Positions 6,998-16,267 are shown, numbered from the stretch's first letter. The stretch is DNA of 41,604 nucleotides from an uncultured Bacteroidales bacterium (GCA_902778265.1 CACYXI010000016.1:1-41604); one strand, 5' to 3'. Notes: generated by a model from the sequence alone, not told the origin. Translations and numbers: made by a program.

Positions 6998-8107
6998 TTA
7001 TTTGTTATCAGGGAATATCTCGTTAATTTTCGCTTTCAATTCGTCCGTGTTTAGTCCACGGGCGATGATAGTACCATCGGGGGCGAAGATGATTGTTAAG
7101 GGCATAGAGGCTATACCGTATGCCTTTGCGAACTTATCTTGGGTGTTGAGCAGTTGAGTATAGGGTAACTGGTATTTCTCTATTGCCATACGCGACTTCT
7201 TAATATCCTTGTCATTAGGAATGCCAAGCACGGTCAATCCACGGCTTGCGTATTGCTGATGAATCTGCTTAAAATCGGGAAACTCTGCTATGCAGGGCGC
7301 ACATGTAGATCCCCAATAGTCAACGACAACATAGTTGCCACGACCTACATAATCAGATAGTTTGAATGTCTTGCCGTCAACTTCTGTTTCTACGTCCACG
7401 AACTTGCATCCCACACTTGTCTGGGCTGCTGCCTTCATTATGGACTTTTGATGCTCGTATGTCTTATACATGGCTTTATCCTTTAGCCAAAGTTCCATTT
7501 TCTCTGCCAAAGCAAGCCAATCCGTAGGTTGTATGTAATTTTGAGCATCAACAAACAAGAGATACCAGCCTAACACATCAGAGTGGTGACGAGTGATGAT
7601 GTCTTTCGCCATATTCGATATTTGTAGGGAAGTCTCGGCTTTTAATTTCGTGTTAAATTCACGTTTATCACCTGATAGTTTCCGCATTATCATCTCTCTC
7701 TTTGCCTGTTGTACTACACTCTGGTATTTGGCATAGTCATCGCATAATGGCGTACCACTTTGCATAGGACTAAAACCAAGCATAATAGAAACATTCTCAA
7801 TGTGGGTAGTTCCACCGCCCAAGAATACGGGATAGATAGGAGGCTGCGAACCACCTTGAAGAATGCAAATTGTACAATCTGGTATAGTACCCTCTATCGG
7901 TTCTATCTTGCCGTTTATGATATTGATAGAATCAAGAATCTCGTTACTAGACCAATCCTTGACCATCATTTTTCCGGAAAATTCTGTATTGCCAATGTTT
8001 CCTTCCAGTCGGTAATGTATTTGTGCTTGTCCTGCTATTGCGACGAGGACGAGCATAATGGTGATTATGTTGCGACATCCCGCGATGTTATTTTCCTTCC
8101 AGTTCAT
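6998..8107 (-). CDS. TlpA-like thioredoxin-fold protein with DUF4369-like N domain
   Basis: Envelope thiol:disulfide oxidoreductase of 369 residues. Residues 13-29 form a signal peptide or anchor; residues 30 to about 120 resemble DUF4369 (YRLEGNIGN ... IEPIEGTI), common at the N-terminus of Bacteroidota TlpA proteins. The C-terminal AhpC/TSA-thioredoxin domain has the redox motif C269-A-P-C272 in VVVDYWGSTCAPC and the cis-Pro at about 336 (SMPLTI). It probably reduces or isomerises exported Cys proteins or serves cytochrome maturation; the partner is not known. It stands alone, flanked by two same-orientation copies of an intergenic repeat. I found no good promoter match upstream. Confidence 0.85.
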   Translation of the reverse strand: MNWKENNIAGCRNIITIMLVLVAIAGQAQIHYRLEGNIGNTEFSGKMMVKDWSSNEILDSINIINGKIEPIEGTIPDCTICILQGGSQPPIYPVFLGGGTTHIENVSIMLGFSPMQSGTPLCDDYAKYQSVVQQAKREMIMRKLSGDKREFNTKLKAETSLQISNMAKDIITRHHSDVLGWYLLFVDAQNYIQPTDWLALAEKMELWLKDKAMYKTYEHQKSIMKAAAQTSVGCKFVDVETEVDGKTFKLSDYVGRGNYVVVDYWGSTCAPCIAEFPDFKQIHQQYASRGLTVLGIPNDKDIKKSRMAIEKYQLPYTQLLNTQDKFAKAYGIASMPLTIIFAPDGTIIARGLNTDELKAKINEIFPDNK

Positions 8108-8152
8108 ATTCGGTTAGTTTTTTTTATGATTATTCGCAATTACCCGATAGAG

Positions 8153-8255
8153 CGCCCTGAAGGGGCAAAAGCATTTGTTTTTATTAGGGCTTTTGCCCTT
8201 ACAGGGCGAATATACTAACTGCTTTGTACATAGGGCGTTGCCCTATGCTATGTGC
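8153..8255. repeat. 'gcgccctgaaggggcaaaagc' repeat block, copy 2
   Basis: It matches 6735-6834 in order: gccctgaaggggcaaaagc, cttttgcccttacagggcg, gaatatactaact, and a 'tagggcgttgcccta' hairpin. The orientation is the same as copy 1. Confidence 0.85.
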
Positions 8256-8264
8256 TTTTGGGCT

Positions 8265-8303
8265 TTGGCTTTCCCTTCGGCCGCCGACCTCTTCGACGTT
8301 CAG
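8265..8303. repeat. 39-bp repeat shared with 22699-22737
   Basis: It starts TTGGCTTTCCCTTCGGCCGC and is exactly reverse complementary to 22699-22737 over 39 bases. Both copies lie in intergenic repeat clusters. Confidence 0.9.
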
Positions 8304-8335
8304 CCCGCCTGTCACGTAATTATGGATTGAATTAT

Positions 8336-8367
8336 AATGGCTCGCCACCACGATGTGACGAGCCATT
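8336..8367 (-). terminator. Hairpin downstream of the xylanase gene
   Basis: The two 13-base arms (8336-8348, 8355-8367) pair with one G-T wobble around a 6-base loop. On the minus strand an AT-rich run follows, about 60 bases after the GH10 stop. A terminator is likely but the T-run is interrupted. Confidence 0.5.
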
Positions 8368-8428
8368 GATTCTCATCGAAAGAGCAATCTACATTACTCT
8401 TTACACTATATACTTTACACCTTATACT

Positions 8429-11080
8429 CTATTTCTTGAGCATCTTCTTGCCATTAATGATAATGATACCCTTATAGTTATCATCAACACGCTGGCCAGA
8501 GATGTTGTAGATAGCGGTCTTGCCGTTAGAAGGATCAGCATTGATCTCGTTGATTGCAGTTGCCTCAACGCACTTCAGCTCAATCTTGTCAATATCGCAG
8601 TTTGCACCGAAGATAGAGATGCGGATAACCTGCTTGCCCTCCTTGAGTTCCTTGAGAGTAGTGTTACTGATAGTCTTGTACGTATCCCAAGAGTTATTAC
8701 CCGTCTGAGGAACATTCATCCTCCAGAGGTTCGTAACCTTACCATTCTCTACAATGCCCACGTTGAAGCCTGAGCCAGAGAGACCAGAAGAAACAACGGC
8801 ATCACATGAATACTTACCTGCCTGCTTAACATCAACGGTATATTCATACCACTCATCCAGAGAAGTCCAACCGAGAACATAGCCACCATTAGAAGCCTTC
8901 TTGATATCAACGCCCTCGTTATCAGAACGATAGTTAGACTTAGCCTCATCATTAGAGTCAGAGTCGTGGAAGGTCAAGCCTTCACCACCCTTATCGAAGT
9001 TCTCTGCCTCCACAATACCAGGGATAGTAACATTGCTCTTGTATGGAGTACGCTTGTTGTTTACTGTCAGATTGTAGGTTACGAGCTTTGAAATCTTGCC
9101 ATCAGCATCAATAGCCTCGGCAGTAACCTTGTATGTACCCTTTGCCTTTGGCTTATACTGAGTCTCGAAAGGAGCAGAAGTGATAGATTTCAAAAGGACA
9201 TCACCAACATAGACATTAACCTTGGCGATAGTACTTGTCTCGGAAGAAGCATCAACAACGATTGTTGTCTGCTCGCCAACCGTAGCAGGTGCAGGATCAG
9301 CAGCAATAGCCACCTTCATATTGTCATCTACATCCAAGTGCTGGAGCTTGATCTTATCAATATTACAGCTTGAACCTGTGATATTGATACGGATAATCTG
9401 CTTGCCAGCCTCAAGAGGAATGCTAAGACGACCATGAACGGTAGAATATGTGTTCCAGTCGTTTGATTTGAGACATGGAACGGCAATAGAGCCAGTAAGT
9501 TCCTTCAGACCCTCGTCTGTGTTGAGCGCAAGGCTGAATGAAGAATTTGTTGCACCAGAAGAAACAACGGCTTCAAACTCGTATGTGCCTGCCTCCTTCA
9601 CGTCAACTGTATATTCAAGCCACTCGCCAGAGTTGGTGTAGCCGATAGCATAGCCACCATTACCCTTAACGACATCCACGCCACCGCCATTTGTGCGGTA
9701 TTTTCCATCACCCTCATCCTTTGAGTCAGAATCATGATAGCTCATGCCCTCTGCACCTGCATCAAAGTTCTCAGCCTCGATAGTGCCAGGAATCTCAACA
9801 ATCTCCTTGTAAGGAGAGCGTGGCTCGTAGGCAGTAACACCAGACAGACGCTCGTATGTGCTGCCATCCGTAGCATAGACAATAGCCTTGAGGTTGTATT
9901 TGCCAGGAGTCTCAGGAGTAAATTCTGTTGAATATGGAGCCTCGGTCATAGTAGCCTGAAGGGTATTGTTCACATAAAGCTCAACATGATCGATTTCCTT
10001 TGTCTTGAGACGAGCACGAACCGTTACAGGTACAGCCTCACCCTTTGTTACGGCAATAGCAGCAGGCTTTACATAGACAGAAGCCTCCTTGACCATGCCA
10101 GGGAATGGGCTCTTGGCATTCTTGGCTGCATCAGTACCCATGTATTCGCGAAGCCACGTCATAGCAGGACGATCCTTGCCATCCCTGATGATACCAGAGT
10201 TACCATCGGTAGTCCATGTCTTGCCGTAGATATAGCCCCAGAGGGTTACGCCAGCCACATAGTCAGCCTCCCACATGTAAGGAATCTGCTCCTTATAACG
10301 CTGAAGCTGAAGGGCATCGTCAGATGTACCAATATCATACTCCGTGCTGTACATCGGCATCTTCAGGGCATTCTGAATCTCTTTCATAGCATTCTTGAAA
10401 TCAGTCTCACCCATATCTGTAAGGTCATGTGACTGACATCCGTAAGCATCAATAGGAGCACCTGCATCGCGGAGAGTCCTAACGAGATCAATGAACTGAG
10501 TTCTCTGCCACCGGAAGGTGTTATAGTCATTATAAATAAGGATAGCATCAGGCCAACGCTCGTGAGCCATCTCAAATGCCTTGATGATCCAGTCATAGCC
10601 AGTCTTTCCGTCACCACCAAGAGCCGCCTTGTAAGGTGCAGGCTGATGACCTGCAATAGCCTCGTTCACCACGTCAATCATAGGAAGCTCTGGATAGTGT
10701 TTCTTTACTGCATCAAAATATTCCTCGATAGCCTTGTACTGCTCTTCGGTAGAGAGATTATTGATCCATCCAGGGTATTGTGCACCCCAGATAAGACAAT
10801 GGTACTTGAAAGGGAAATTGTGGTTCTTGGCATAGTTGTAGGCATTGTCAGCACCACTAAAGTTGAAACTGCCACGACGCGAACCTTCTATGGCATCCCA
10901 TTTAGATTCGTTCTCAGGAGTAATCTGGTTCCAGAGAGTGTAGAACTTCTCCTTACCATAATCCACTTGGTATGTCGTAGTGATGTTGCCAAGGAACTTA
11001 TCCTTATTAGAGGACAGTTGGGCAGACGCACTCAAACAACCAAGCATAGCAAGAGTTGTTAGGATAGTAATTTTCTTCAT
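8429..11080 (-). CDS. Secreted GH10 endo-1,4-beta-xylanase with two CBM6 modules
   Basis: 883 residues cleaving internal beta-1,4 bonds of xylan outside the cytoplasm. Modules in order: signal peptide 1-20 (SASA|Q); GH10 catalytic domain about 25-318 with WNQITPENESKW, the acid/base Glu140 in DVVNEA and the nucleophile Glu247 in STEYDIG; an Ig-like spacer about 340-425; CBM6 about 430-580 (PGTIEAENFDAGAEGMSYHD, GGYAIGYTNSGEWLEYTVDV); a second Ig-like spacer; a second CBM6 about 683-835; and an NGKK-type tail (IYNISGQRV...IIINGKKMLKK). CBM6 modules usually bind xylan or other beta-glucans. Its promoter lies about 200 bases upstream, and the leader contains a repeat ending at the start codon. 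Confidence 0.93.
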   Translation of the reverse strand: MKKITILTTLAMLGCLSASAQLSSNKDKFLGNITTTYQVDYGKEKFYTLWNQITPENESKWDAIEGSRRGSFNFSGADNAYNYAKNHNFPFKYHCLIWGAQYPGWINNLSTEEQYKAIEEYFDAVKKHYPELPMIDVVNEAIAGHQPAPYKAALGGDGKTGYDWIIKAFEMAHERWPDAILIYNDYNTFRWQRTQFIDLVRTLRDAGAPIDAYGCQSHDLTDMGETDFKNAMKEIQNALKMPMYSTEYDIGTSDDALQLQRYKEQIPYMWEADYVAGVTLWGYIYGKTWTTDGNSGIIRDGKDRPAMTWLREYMGTDAAKNAKSPFPGMVKEASVYVKPAAIAVTKGEAVPVTVRARLKTKEIDHVELYVNNTLQATMTEAPYSTEFTPETPGKYNLKAIVYATDGSTYERLSGVTAYEPRSPYKEIVEIPGTIEAENFDAGAEGMSYHDSDSKDEGDGKYRTNGGGVDVVKGNGGYAIGYTNSGEWLEYTVDVKEAGTYEFEAVVSSGATNSSFSLALNTDEGLKELTGSIAVPCLKSNDWNTYSTVHGRLSIPLEAGKQIIRINITGSSCNIDKIKLQHLDVDDNMKVAIAADPAPATVGEQTTIVVDASSETSTIAKVNVYVGDVLLKSITSAPFETQYKPKAKGTYKVTAEAIDADGKISKLVTYNLTVNNKRTPYKSNVTIPGIVEAENFDKGGEGLTFHDSDSNDEAKSNYRSDNEGVDIKKASNGGYVLGWTSLDEWYEYTVDVKQAGKYSCDAVVSSGLSGSGFNVGIVENGKVTNLWRMNVPQTGNNSWDTYKTISNTTLKELKEGKQVIRISIFGANCDIDKIELKCVEATAINEINADPSNGKTAIYNISGQRVDDNYKGIIIINGKKMLKK

Positions 11081-11160
11081 AAAAAAAGCCTAACCAAGCC
11101 TTTTCTCCTAACGTCGAAGGGGCTTCGACAAATCTCCCAAAGGGAAAGATGTTTTACACC
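11081..11160 (-). repeat. Stop-to-start element fragment in the xylanase leader
   Basis: Read on the minus strand, it ends 'ggcttggttaggcttttttt' directly before the GH10 ATG, preceded by 'taaaacatctttccctttgg'. The three efflux-operon copies have the same right end. A small 'cgtcgaaggggcttcgac' hairpin interrupts it. Confidence 0.8.
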
Positions 11161-11278
11161 TTCTTTCGCTTAAAGAGGTTGGTTACTAATTTTTAATAAT
11201 AGATTTATAATGTTATAAGTTTATCTTACCATACACTTCCTTTTTAGGGAGAGGGAAATGATTCGGATTCCAAGATGC

Positions 11279-11309
11279 AAAGATAATGTTTTCCTTTGAG
11301 AAATCAAAA
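11279..11309 (-). promoter_or_regulatory. Promoter of the GH10 xylanase gene
   Basis: On the minus strand, TTTG (11306-11309), a 19-base gap, and TATCTTTG (11279-11286) match the Bacteroidota consensus. The leader would be about 190 nt long. Confidence 0.75.
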
Positions 11310-11348
11310 TATTTTTATGTTAAAAGTCGTATTTATCAATCAAAAGGG

Positions 11349-11395
11349 CAAAAAAATACCGCTCATACGTTCCAATAAGGATTACGCATGAGCGG
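11349..11395 (-). terminator. Rho-independent terminator of the SLC13 gene
   Basis: Arms 11359-11369 and 11385-11395 form an 11-bp stem with one mismatch. On the minus strand it is followed by TATTTTTTTG, about 95 bases after the carrier gene stop. Confidence 0.75.
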
Positions 11396-11415
11396 CAATA
11401 GTATCAAAATTCAAG

Positions 11416-11483
11416 TTCATAGTTCATAGTGCATAATTCATAGTTAAGCGTGCGCCAACAAACTATGCACTATGAACTATGAA
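11416..11483. repeat. 20-bp inverted repeat of 'ttcatagttcatagtgcata'
   Basis: Arms 11416-11435 and 11464-11483 are perfect reverse complements built from AGTTCATAG motifs. It lies directly behind the SLC13 stop codon. Confidence 0.8.
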
Positions 11484-11490
11484 TTATGGA

Positions 11491-12999
11491 CTAAATCATC
11501 CCTGCCTTACCAATAACTACAAGGAGGACATAACCGATAGCCATACCGATAACACCCATGATGATACCAACGCGCATCATCTGCTTCTGCTCAATCATAC
11601 CAGTTGCATGAGCGAGGGCATTTGGAGGTGTAGAGATTGGCAATACCATAGCCAAAGATGCAGAGAGAGCAATACCGATGAGCAATGGAGAAACACCACC
11701 ATATACTGCGAGGGTATCTCTTGATGCTGAACCTACAACCGTGAGGATTGGTACAAGGAGAGCTGCTGTTGCTGTGTTAGAAATGAAGTTAGACAGAACA
11801 TAGCAGAGAATACCAGAACCAATCATCATGAGCAATGCTGGCCATGTGTCGAATGGAATTGTATTGATGAGGTGGTCAGCGAGCTTTGTCTCCTGAAGAG
11901 CAAGACCGATAGCAAAGCCACCAGCTACCATCCAGAGTACTGACCAGTTGATTTCCTCAAGATCCTTACGGGTGATGATGCCACAAGCACAGAATACACC
12001 TACTGGCAACATAGCTACTACGTTAGAGTTTACGCCTGTCTGCTTATCGAATACCCAGAGAAGGATAGTTGCGATGAATGTAACGTAAACCACGTATGAC
12101 TGCCAGTTTGTTTCCTTTCCACCCTCAATCTTAAGCTCAACATTCTTTTGAGAGAATGGGAACATAGTCTTCAGAAGGAACCATCCAATAATAAGGAGGA
12201 TAATAGCGAGAGGGAACATGAACATCATCCACTGGCCGAAACCGATATCCATACCAAGGGATTCCTTAAGAGCCTTGAGCGCAATAGCGTTAGGAGGTGT
12301 ACCGATAGGAGTACCAATACCACCGATGTTAGCACCAATAGGAATAGCAAGAGCAAGACCTACACGTCCCTTACCCTCTGGTGGGAGCTGCTTCAGCACA
12401 GGTGCAAGGAATGTGAGCATCATTGCTGCAGTAGCCGTGTTAGAAAGGAACATAGAGAAGATACCTGTTACGAGCAGGAAGCCGAGAAGCACATTCTCTG
12501 ACTTTGTTCCGAATGGTGCGAGCATCATCCTTGCCATCTTCACGTCAAGACCTACCTTTGTAGCTGCAATAGCGAGGATGAATCCACCGATGAACAGCAT
12601 GATGATAGGATCAGCGAAGCATGACATCAACTTCTTATAAGGAATGAGAGCTCCGAGCTTAGCCTCGTCAATGCCATCTACGAAACAGAACAGACTTGAA
12701 TCTGAACAGGTGTAGAGCAAGACGACGATGGTCAGAGTTGATGTTGCCCAAGAAGGGATAGCCTCTGTGAGCCACATGAGGGATGCAAAAAGGAAAATTG
12801 CAATTGTACGCTGCTCGGTCAGCGTGAGATCAGGAATACCAAGGGCATCAGATGGCAGACACCACACGATAAGACTGATAAGTGTTACCGCAATGATTTT
12901 AATAGCCTTAGCTAATGTCTTGTTTTCGGCTGCTTTTCTTTGCTTCTTGTCATCCTGATGCTTGGCAAGAACATTATAGCCGGTAAAGTTCTTAAACAT
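11491..12999 (-). CDS. SLC13/DASS family sodium-coupled anion carrier
   Basis: Inner-membrane symporter of 502 residues, with many hydrophobic helices after a charged N-terminal 30 residues. Both DASS signature SNT motifs are present (MFLSNTATAAMM and ISNTATAALLVP), as is the GTPIGTPPNAIAL loop. The family moves di- or tricarboxylates or sulfate with sodium; the substrate cannot be read from the sequence, although a full-length dicarboxylate carrier is plausible. It is a single gene with its own promoter at 13047-13077 and a terminator at 11349-11395. Confidence 0.88.
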   Translation of the reverse strand: MFKNFTGYNVLAKHQDDKKQRKAAENKTLAKAIKIIAVTLISLIVWCLPSDALGIPDLTLTEQRTIAIFLFASLMWLTEAIPSWATSTLTIVVLLYTCSDSSLFCFVDGIDEAKLGALIPYKKLMSCFADPIIMLFIGGFILAIAATKVGLDVKMARMMLAPFGTKSENVLLGFLLVTGIFSMFLSNTATAAMMLTFLAPVLKQLPPEGKGRVGLALAIPIGANIGGIGTPIGTPPNAIALKALKESLGMDIGFGQWMMFMFPLAIILLIIGWFLLKTMFPFSQKNVELKIEGGKETNWQSYVVYVTFIATILLWVFDKQTGVNSNVVAMLPVGVFCACGIITRKDLEEINWSVLWMVAGGFAIGLALQETKLADHLINTIPFDTWPALLMMIGSGILCYVLSNFISNTATAALLVPILTVVGSASRDTLAVYGGVSPLLIGIALSASLAMVLPISTPPNALAHATGMIEQKQMMRVGIIMGVIGMAIGYVLLVVIGKAGMI

Positions 13000-13046
13000 G
13001 AGTTTTAATTTACCAATTGTTTAGAGTACAACACACAAAACGGCTG

Positions 13047-13077
13047 CAAAGTTAATAATATTTTCCGAAATTGCAAA
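13047..13077 (-). promoter_or_regulatory. Promoter of the SLC13 carrier gene
   Basis: On the minus strand, TTTG (13074-13077), a 19-base gap, and TAACTTTG (13047-13054). Leader of about 40 nt to the ATG at 12999. Confidence 0.8.
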
Positions 13078-13208
13078 GAAAAACGAATACAAAATTGTAA
13101 AAGACTACAAATTTCAGATAATTGCAAATTACGTATTGCAAATTGCCAATTTCCCTTCTTTTCCATCTTTTCCCGACGGCATCTAATTCCGCTCTTCCTC
13201 CCAAGTAG

Positions 13209-13293
13209 TTCCATCACTGCTCCATCGCTACTCCATCGCTGCTCCATCGAAACGATGGACTATCGATGGAGATACGATGGAGTATCGATGGAG
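13209..13293. repeat. Eight-unit 11-bp array of CTCCATCG / CGATGGAG
   Basis: Cores start at 13209 (degenerate), 13220, 13231 and 13242 on one strand, then at 13253, 13264, 13275 and 13286 in reverse, each exactly 11 bp apart, with only AAA between the arms. The 8-bp cores pair across the centre and are separated by 3-base mismatched spacers. The rest of 13000-13630 holds the SLC13 promoter, an 'aacgtgagttcgatga' motif (13336) and the 13354-13436 repeat. Confidence 0.93.
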
Positions 13294-13353
13294 TATCTTC
13301 GGATTTAGAGGGGAGGAAAAGCGGTCTTAATACCTAACGTGAGTTCGATGAAA

Positions 13354-13436
13354 AATAATGGAAACGGATGTATCTGATTCGTCTGATGGCTGGCGCACTA
13401 AGGACATATTTGGCAAAAAATCAGACAAATCGGACA
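13354..13436. repeat. Palindromic 'ggatgtatctgattcgtctg' element, copy 2
   Basis: 'ggatgtatctgattcgtctg' and 'aaaaaatcagacaaatcgga' form imperfect arms similar to 6471-6550. A small open frame through it is treated as non-coding. Confidence 0.6.
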
Positions 13437-13629
13437 CCCTCGTTCCCTTTTTTCTTCGGTTTTACGTTGTTTTTTGGAAAAGGTCTTTTTGATATTTTCC
13501 TTTCACTTCTCGATTGTATTTCTGTTCTCTCTTCCTCAAAAGATGCTCATTTTTTCCTTAAAGGATTAAAAAAATTATAATAAAATGTGCATTTTCGGCA
13601 TTTTTCTTTCGTTTTTAAGCGATTTTTCT

Positions 13630-13637
13630 TACTTTTG
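13630..13637 (+). promoter_or_regulatory. -7 element of the coiled-coil/efflux operon
   Basis: TACTTTTG matches TAnnTTTG; no strong -33 element is seen. It lies only 10 bases before the first candidate ATG (13648), which implies a very short leader. Confidence 0.55.
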
Positions 13638-13647
13638 CACAACCGTT

Positions 13648-14526
13648 ATGATGAATATGAACAAGAAGATAATAATACCTCTCGTAGCTCTGCTCGTCGT
13701 GTTGGCTGGCGGAGTAGTTTATTTGTTCCTCTCGCTCAATGCCGAGAAAGAGAACACCAGACAGATGCAGGAGCTTGCTGAACTGGACAAGAAGGAGATG
13801 GAGAACGAATATCGTGAGTTCGCCAACCAGTATAGTGAGATGATGACTAAGATCAACAATGACTCTATCATCGCTCAGCTCACTCAGGAACAGTTGCGCA
13901 CACAGCAGTTGCTCAAGGAATTGCAGCAGACCAAGTCGCACGATGCTGCCGAGATTGCACGTTTGAAGAAGGAACTGGCTCAGGTACGTGCCGTACTTCG
14001 TGAGTATGTCATTCAGATTGACTCTCTCAACCGTCTGAACGAGCACCTTACCGCTGAGAATGCCCGCGTAAACTCTGCTCTTGCAGAATCTAACCGTCAG
14101 AACGAGGCTCTTACCTCAGAAAAGGCTTCTCTTACTGAAAAGGTAGCCATTGCGGCTCAGTTGGATGCTACTGGCATCAACTTCATGCCTCTCAACAAGA
14201 AGGGTAAGGAAGAGAAGAAGGTCAGCAAGGCAAAGCAGCTAAAAGTGGATTTCACCATTTCACGCAACGTTACTGCCCAGAGCGGTATGAAGACGATCTA
14301 CGTCCGCATCATCACCCCAACAGGCTCTGTTCTCTCTGCTGGAACCATTCCTTACGAGAACAAGAACATAGAGTACTCTATCAAGAAGCAGATAGAATAT
14401 AATGGTGAGACAACACCTGTAACTATGTTCTGGAACATCCACGAGGTTCACTCAGCTGGAACTTATCAGGTTGCCATCTTCTGCGATGGTCAGATGATTG
14501 GGTCGAAGAGCTTTGCGGTGAAGTAA
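13648..14526 (+). CDS. Membrane-anchored coiled-coil protein of unknown function
   Basis: About 292 residues. ATG codons at 13648, 13651 and 13657 are all possible; the promoter at 13630-13637 rules out the TGT-ATT region upstream. One transmembrane segment (IIIPLVALLVVLAGGVVYLFLSL) is followed by a long Glu/Gln/Lys-rich coiled coil (about residues 30-165) and a C-terminal beta-rich domain (KVDFTISRNVTAQSGMKTIYVRI...FCDGQMIGSKSFAVK). The topology suggests an inner-membrane anchor with a periplasmic rod. It precedes tolC and the efflux genes on the same strand with only a repeat element between, so it may be co-transcribed, but no function is assigned. Confidence 0.75.
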   Translation: MMNMNKKIIIPLVALLVVLAGGVVYLFLSLNAEKENTRQMQELAELDKKEMENEYREFANQYSEMMTKINNDSIIAQLTQEQLRTQQLLKELQQTKSHDAAEIARLKKELAQVRAVLREYVIQIDSLNRLNEHLTAENARVNSALAESNRQNEALTSEKASLTEKVAIAAQLDATGINFMPLNKKGKEEKKVSKAKQLKVDFTISRNVTAQSGMKTIYVRIITPTGSVLSAGTIPYENKNIEYSIKKQIEYNGETTPVTMFWNIHEVHSAGTYQVAIFCDGQMIGSKSFAVK

Positions 14527-14717
14527 AAGCCCAAACGGCCCACCCAGTCCCTCCCCCCAAGGGAGGGTTCCTCCCCCCTCACCCCCTCAAGGGGGAGTAG
14601 ATACACTTTTCCAATCAAGAGGGAAGTAAAAACAATTCATTATACTAAACATTTTTCCCCACATAAGGATTAAAACTATAAAACATCCTTCCCTTGGGGA
14701 AGGCTTGGTTAGGTCTT
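14527..14717 (+). repeat. Stop-to-start element, copy 1 (191 bp)
   Basis: It fills the whole gap between the coiled-coil stop and the tolC ATG. The left part has 'cccacccagtccctcccc' and 'accccctcaagggggagtag'; the right end is 'catccttcccttggggaagg' then 'cttggttaggtctt' abutting ATG. Its hairpins are G/C rich. Confidence 0.9.
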
Positions 14718-16208
14718 ATGAAAAGATTCCTTTTTCTATCACTTTGTGCTTCAGCGCTATGCTTAGCGTTGCCATTGGAGGCGCAGACACTATCGCTTGA
14801 CTCATGTCGGGCAATGGCTTTGCGCAACAATAAGCAACTGGGCATTGCACGCGCCAAGCAACAAGCGGCAATGAACGTGCGAAAGTCCGCACGCACCAAA
14901 TACCTGCCCCATATTGATGTGGCAGGCGGATGGATGTTGTCAAGTCGCGAGATCTCACTTCTCAACAATGACCAGAAGAACACCCTTTCAAATCTTGGAA
15001 CGGCTGCCGTAGGTTCGGTTGATGTCTCGCAGGTCTCAAATATCATTACCTCAATGGTGCAGAAGGGAGTTCTCTCTCCTGCGGAGGCACAACAATATGG
15101 TCAAATGGTATCGGGTGCAACCCAACAATTTTCCGCATACGGCAATGCCCTTGGCGAAAAGATCAAGGATGCGTTCCGTTCTGATACCCGTAGCATCATC
15201 GTTGGTAGCGTGGTGGTTAACCAACCTATCTTTATGGGTGGTGCCATTACGGCAGCTAATCGCATGGCTGATATAAGCGAGCAGATGGCAAGTACAAGCA
15301 TCGATGCCTCTGAGCAGAATGTGCTCTACGACATTGATCAGACATACTGGCTCGTTGTATCATTGAAGCAGAAACAACGTCTGGCAGAAAGCTACCTTAA
15401 TCTGGTCAAGAAACTTGACGAGGATGTCAATAAGATGATCAAGGAGGGCGTGGCAACACGTGCTGACGGTCTAAAAGTTGACGTGAAGGTCAATGAGGCA
15501 GAAATGACCAAGACTCAGGTTGATAACGGCTTGAGCCTTGCGCGTATGCTTCTCTGTCAATTGTGTGGCATTCAGATTAGTGATAAGGTGTCGCTCGTTG
15601 ACGAGACGAGGGACGATATTGCCGTTGTATCAACAAACAGATACAACAAGCAGATGGCGATGGAAAGTCGTCCGGAGTTGAAACTCCTCAACAATGCAGT
15701 TGAGCTTAGCGAGCAGACAACAGCAATCGCACGAGCAACGATGCTTCCACAGGTTGCTCTCACAGGCGGTTTCCACGTAAGTAATCCAAATCTCTATAAC
15801 GGTTTTGAGAAGAAATTTGGCGGTATCTGGACTGTCGGAATTATGGTTCGCGTACCAGTTCTCGACTGGGGAGATGCAACATATAAGGTTCGCGCAAGCA
15901 AGATTGCCACGAACATAGCACGCTTGACACTTGACGAGGCTCGCGAAAAGATCGACCTTCAGGTGAACCAATGCGACTATCGTCTAAAGGAGGCTAACAA
16001 GAAACTCGCTACAGCTCAGAAGAACATACAACGAGCAGAGGAAAACCTCAGATGCGCCAACGTAGGCTTCAAGGAGGGCGTGATGGATGCTACAGAGGTT
16101 ATGGCAGCCCAGACAGCATGGCTTCAGGCAAAGACGCAGAAAATTGATGCCCAGATAGATGTATGTCTCAGCGAAGCTGCAATGAAGAAAGCTGTGGGAA
16201 TGAGATAG
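14718..16208 (+). CDS. TolC-family outer-membrane efflux protein
   Basis: Outer-membrane channel of a tripartite exporter, 496 residues. The start at 14718 (MKRFLFLSLCASALCLALPLEAQ) gives a clear signal peptide; the longer frame from 14694 only adds residues encoded by the upstream repeat. Two repeated halves of long helices with beta segments follow, with typical Gln/Ala/Glu-rich heptads and the LDEAREKIDLQV segment before the second half. It pairs with the HlyD adaptor 59 bases downstream and the two permeases. Confidence 0.9.
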   Translation: MKRFLFLSLCASALCLALPLEAQTLSLDSCRAMALRNNKQLGIARAKQQAAMNVRKSARTKYLPHIDVAGGWMLSSREISLLNNDQKNTLSNLGTAAVGSVDVSQVSNIITSMVQKGVLSPAEAQQYGQMVSGATQQFSAYGNALGEKIKDAFRSDTRSIIVGSVVVNQPIFMGGAITAANRMADISEQMASTSIDASEQNVLYDIDQTYWLVVSLKQKQRLAESYLNLVKKLDEDVNKMIKEGVATRADGLKVDVKVNEAEMTKTQVDNGLSLARMLLCQLCGIQISDKVSLVDETRDDIAVVSTNRYNKQMAMESRPELKLLNNAVELSEQTTAIARATMLPQVALTGGFHVSNPNLYNGFEKKFGGIWTVGIMVRVPVLDWGDATYKVRASKIATNIARLTLDEAREKIDLQVNQCDYRLKEANKKLATAQKNIQRAEENLRCANVGFKEGVMDATEVMAAQTAWLQAKTQKIDAQIDVCLSEAAMKKAVGMR

Positions 16209-16267
16209 TATAGTGTAAAGAGTAAGGAGTAAAGTAATTTGTAATTTGTAATTCGTAATTATACAAG

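Noticed and set aside
8252-8773. 173-codon plus-strand ORF
   Set aside because: It starts in an intergenic repeat and is antisense to the GH10 gene end.
13368-13580. 70-codon plus-strand ORF
   Set aside because: It begins in a palindromic repeat and has a low-complexity Phe/Ser-rich end; no promoter.
14694-14717. Longer N-terminus of TolC
   Set aside because: The extra residues are encoded by the right end of the repeat element, and the start at 14718 begins a standard signal peptide.
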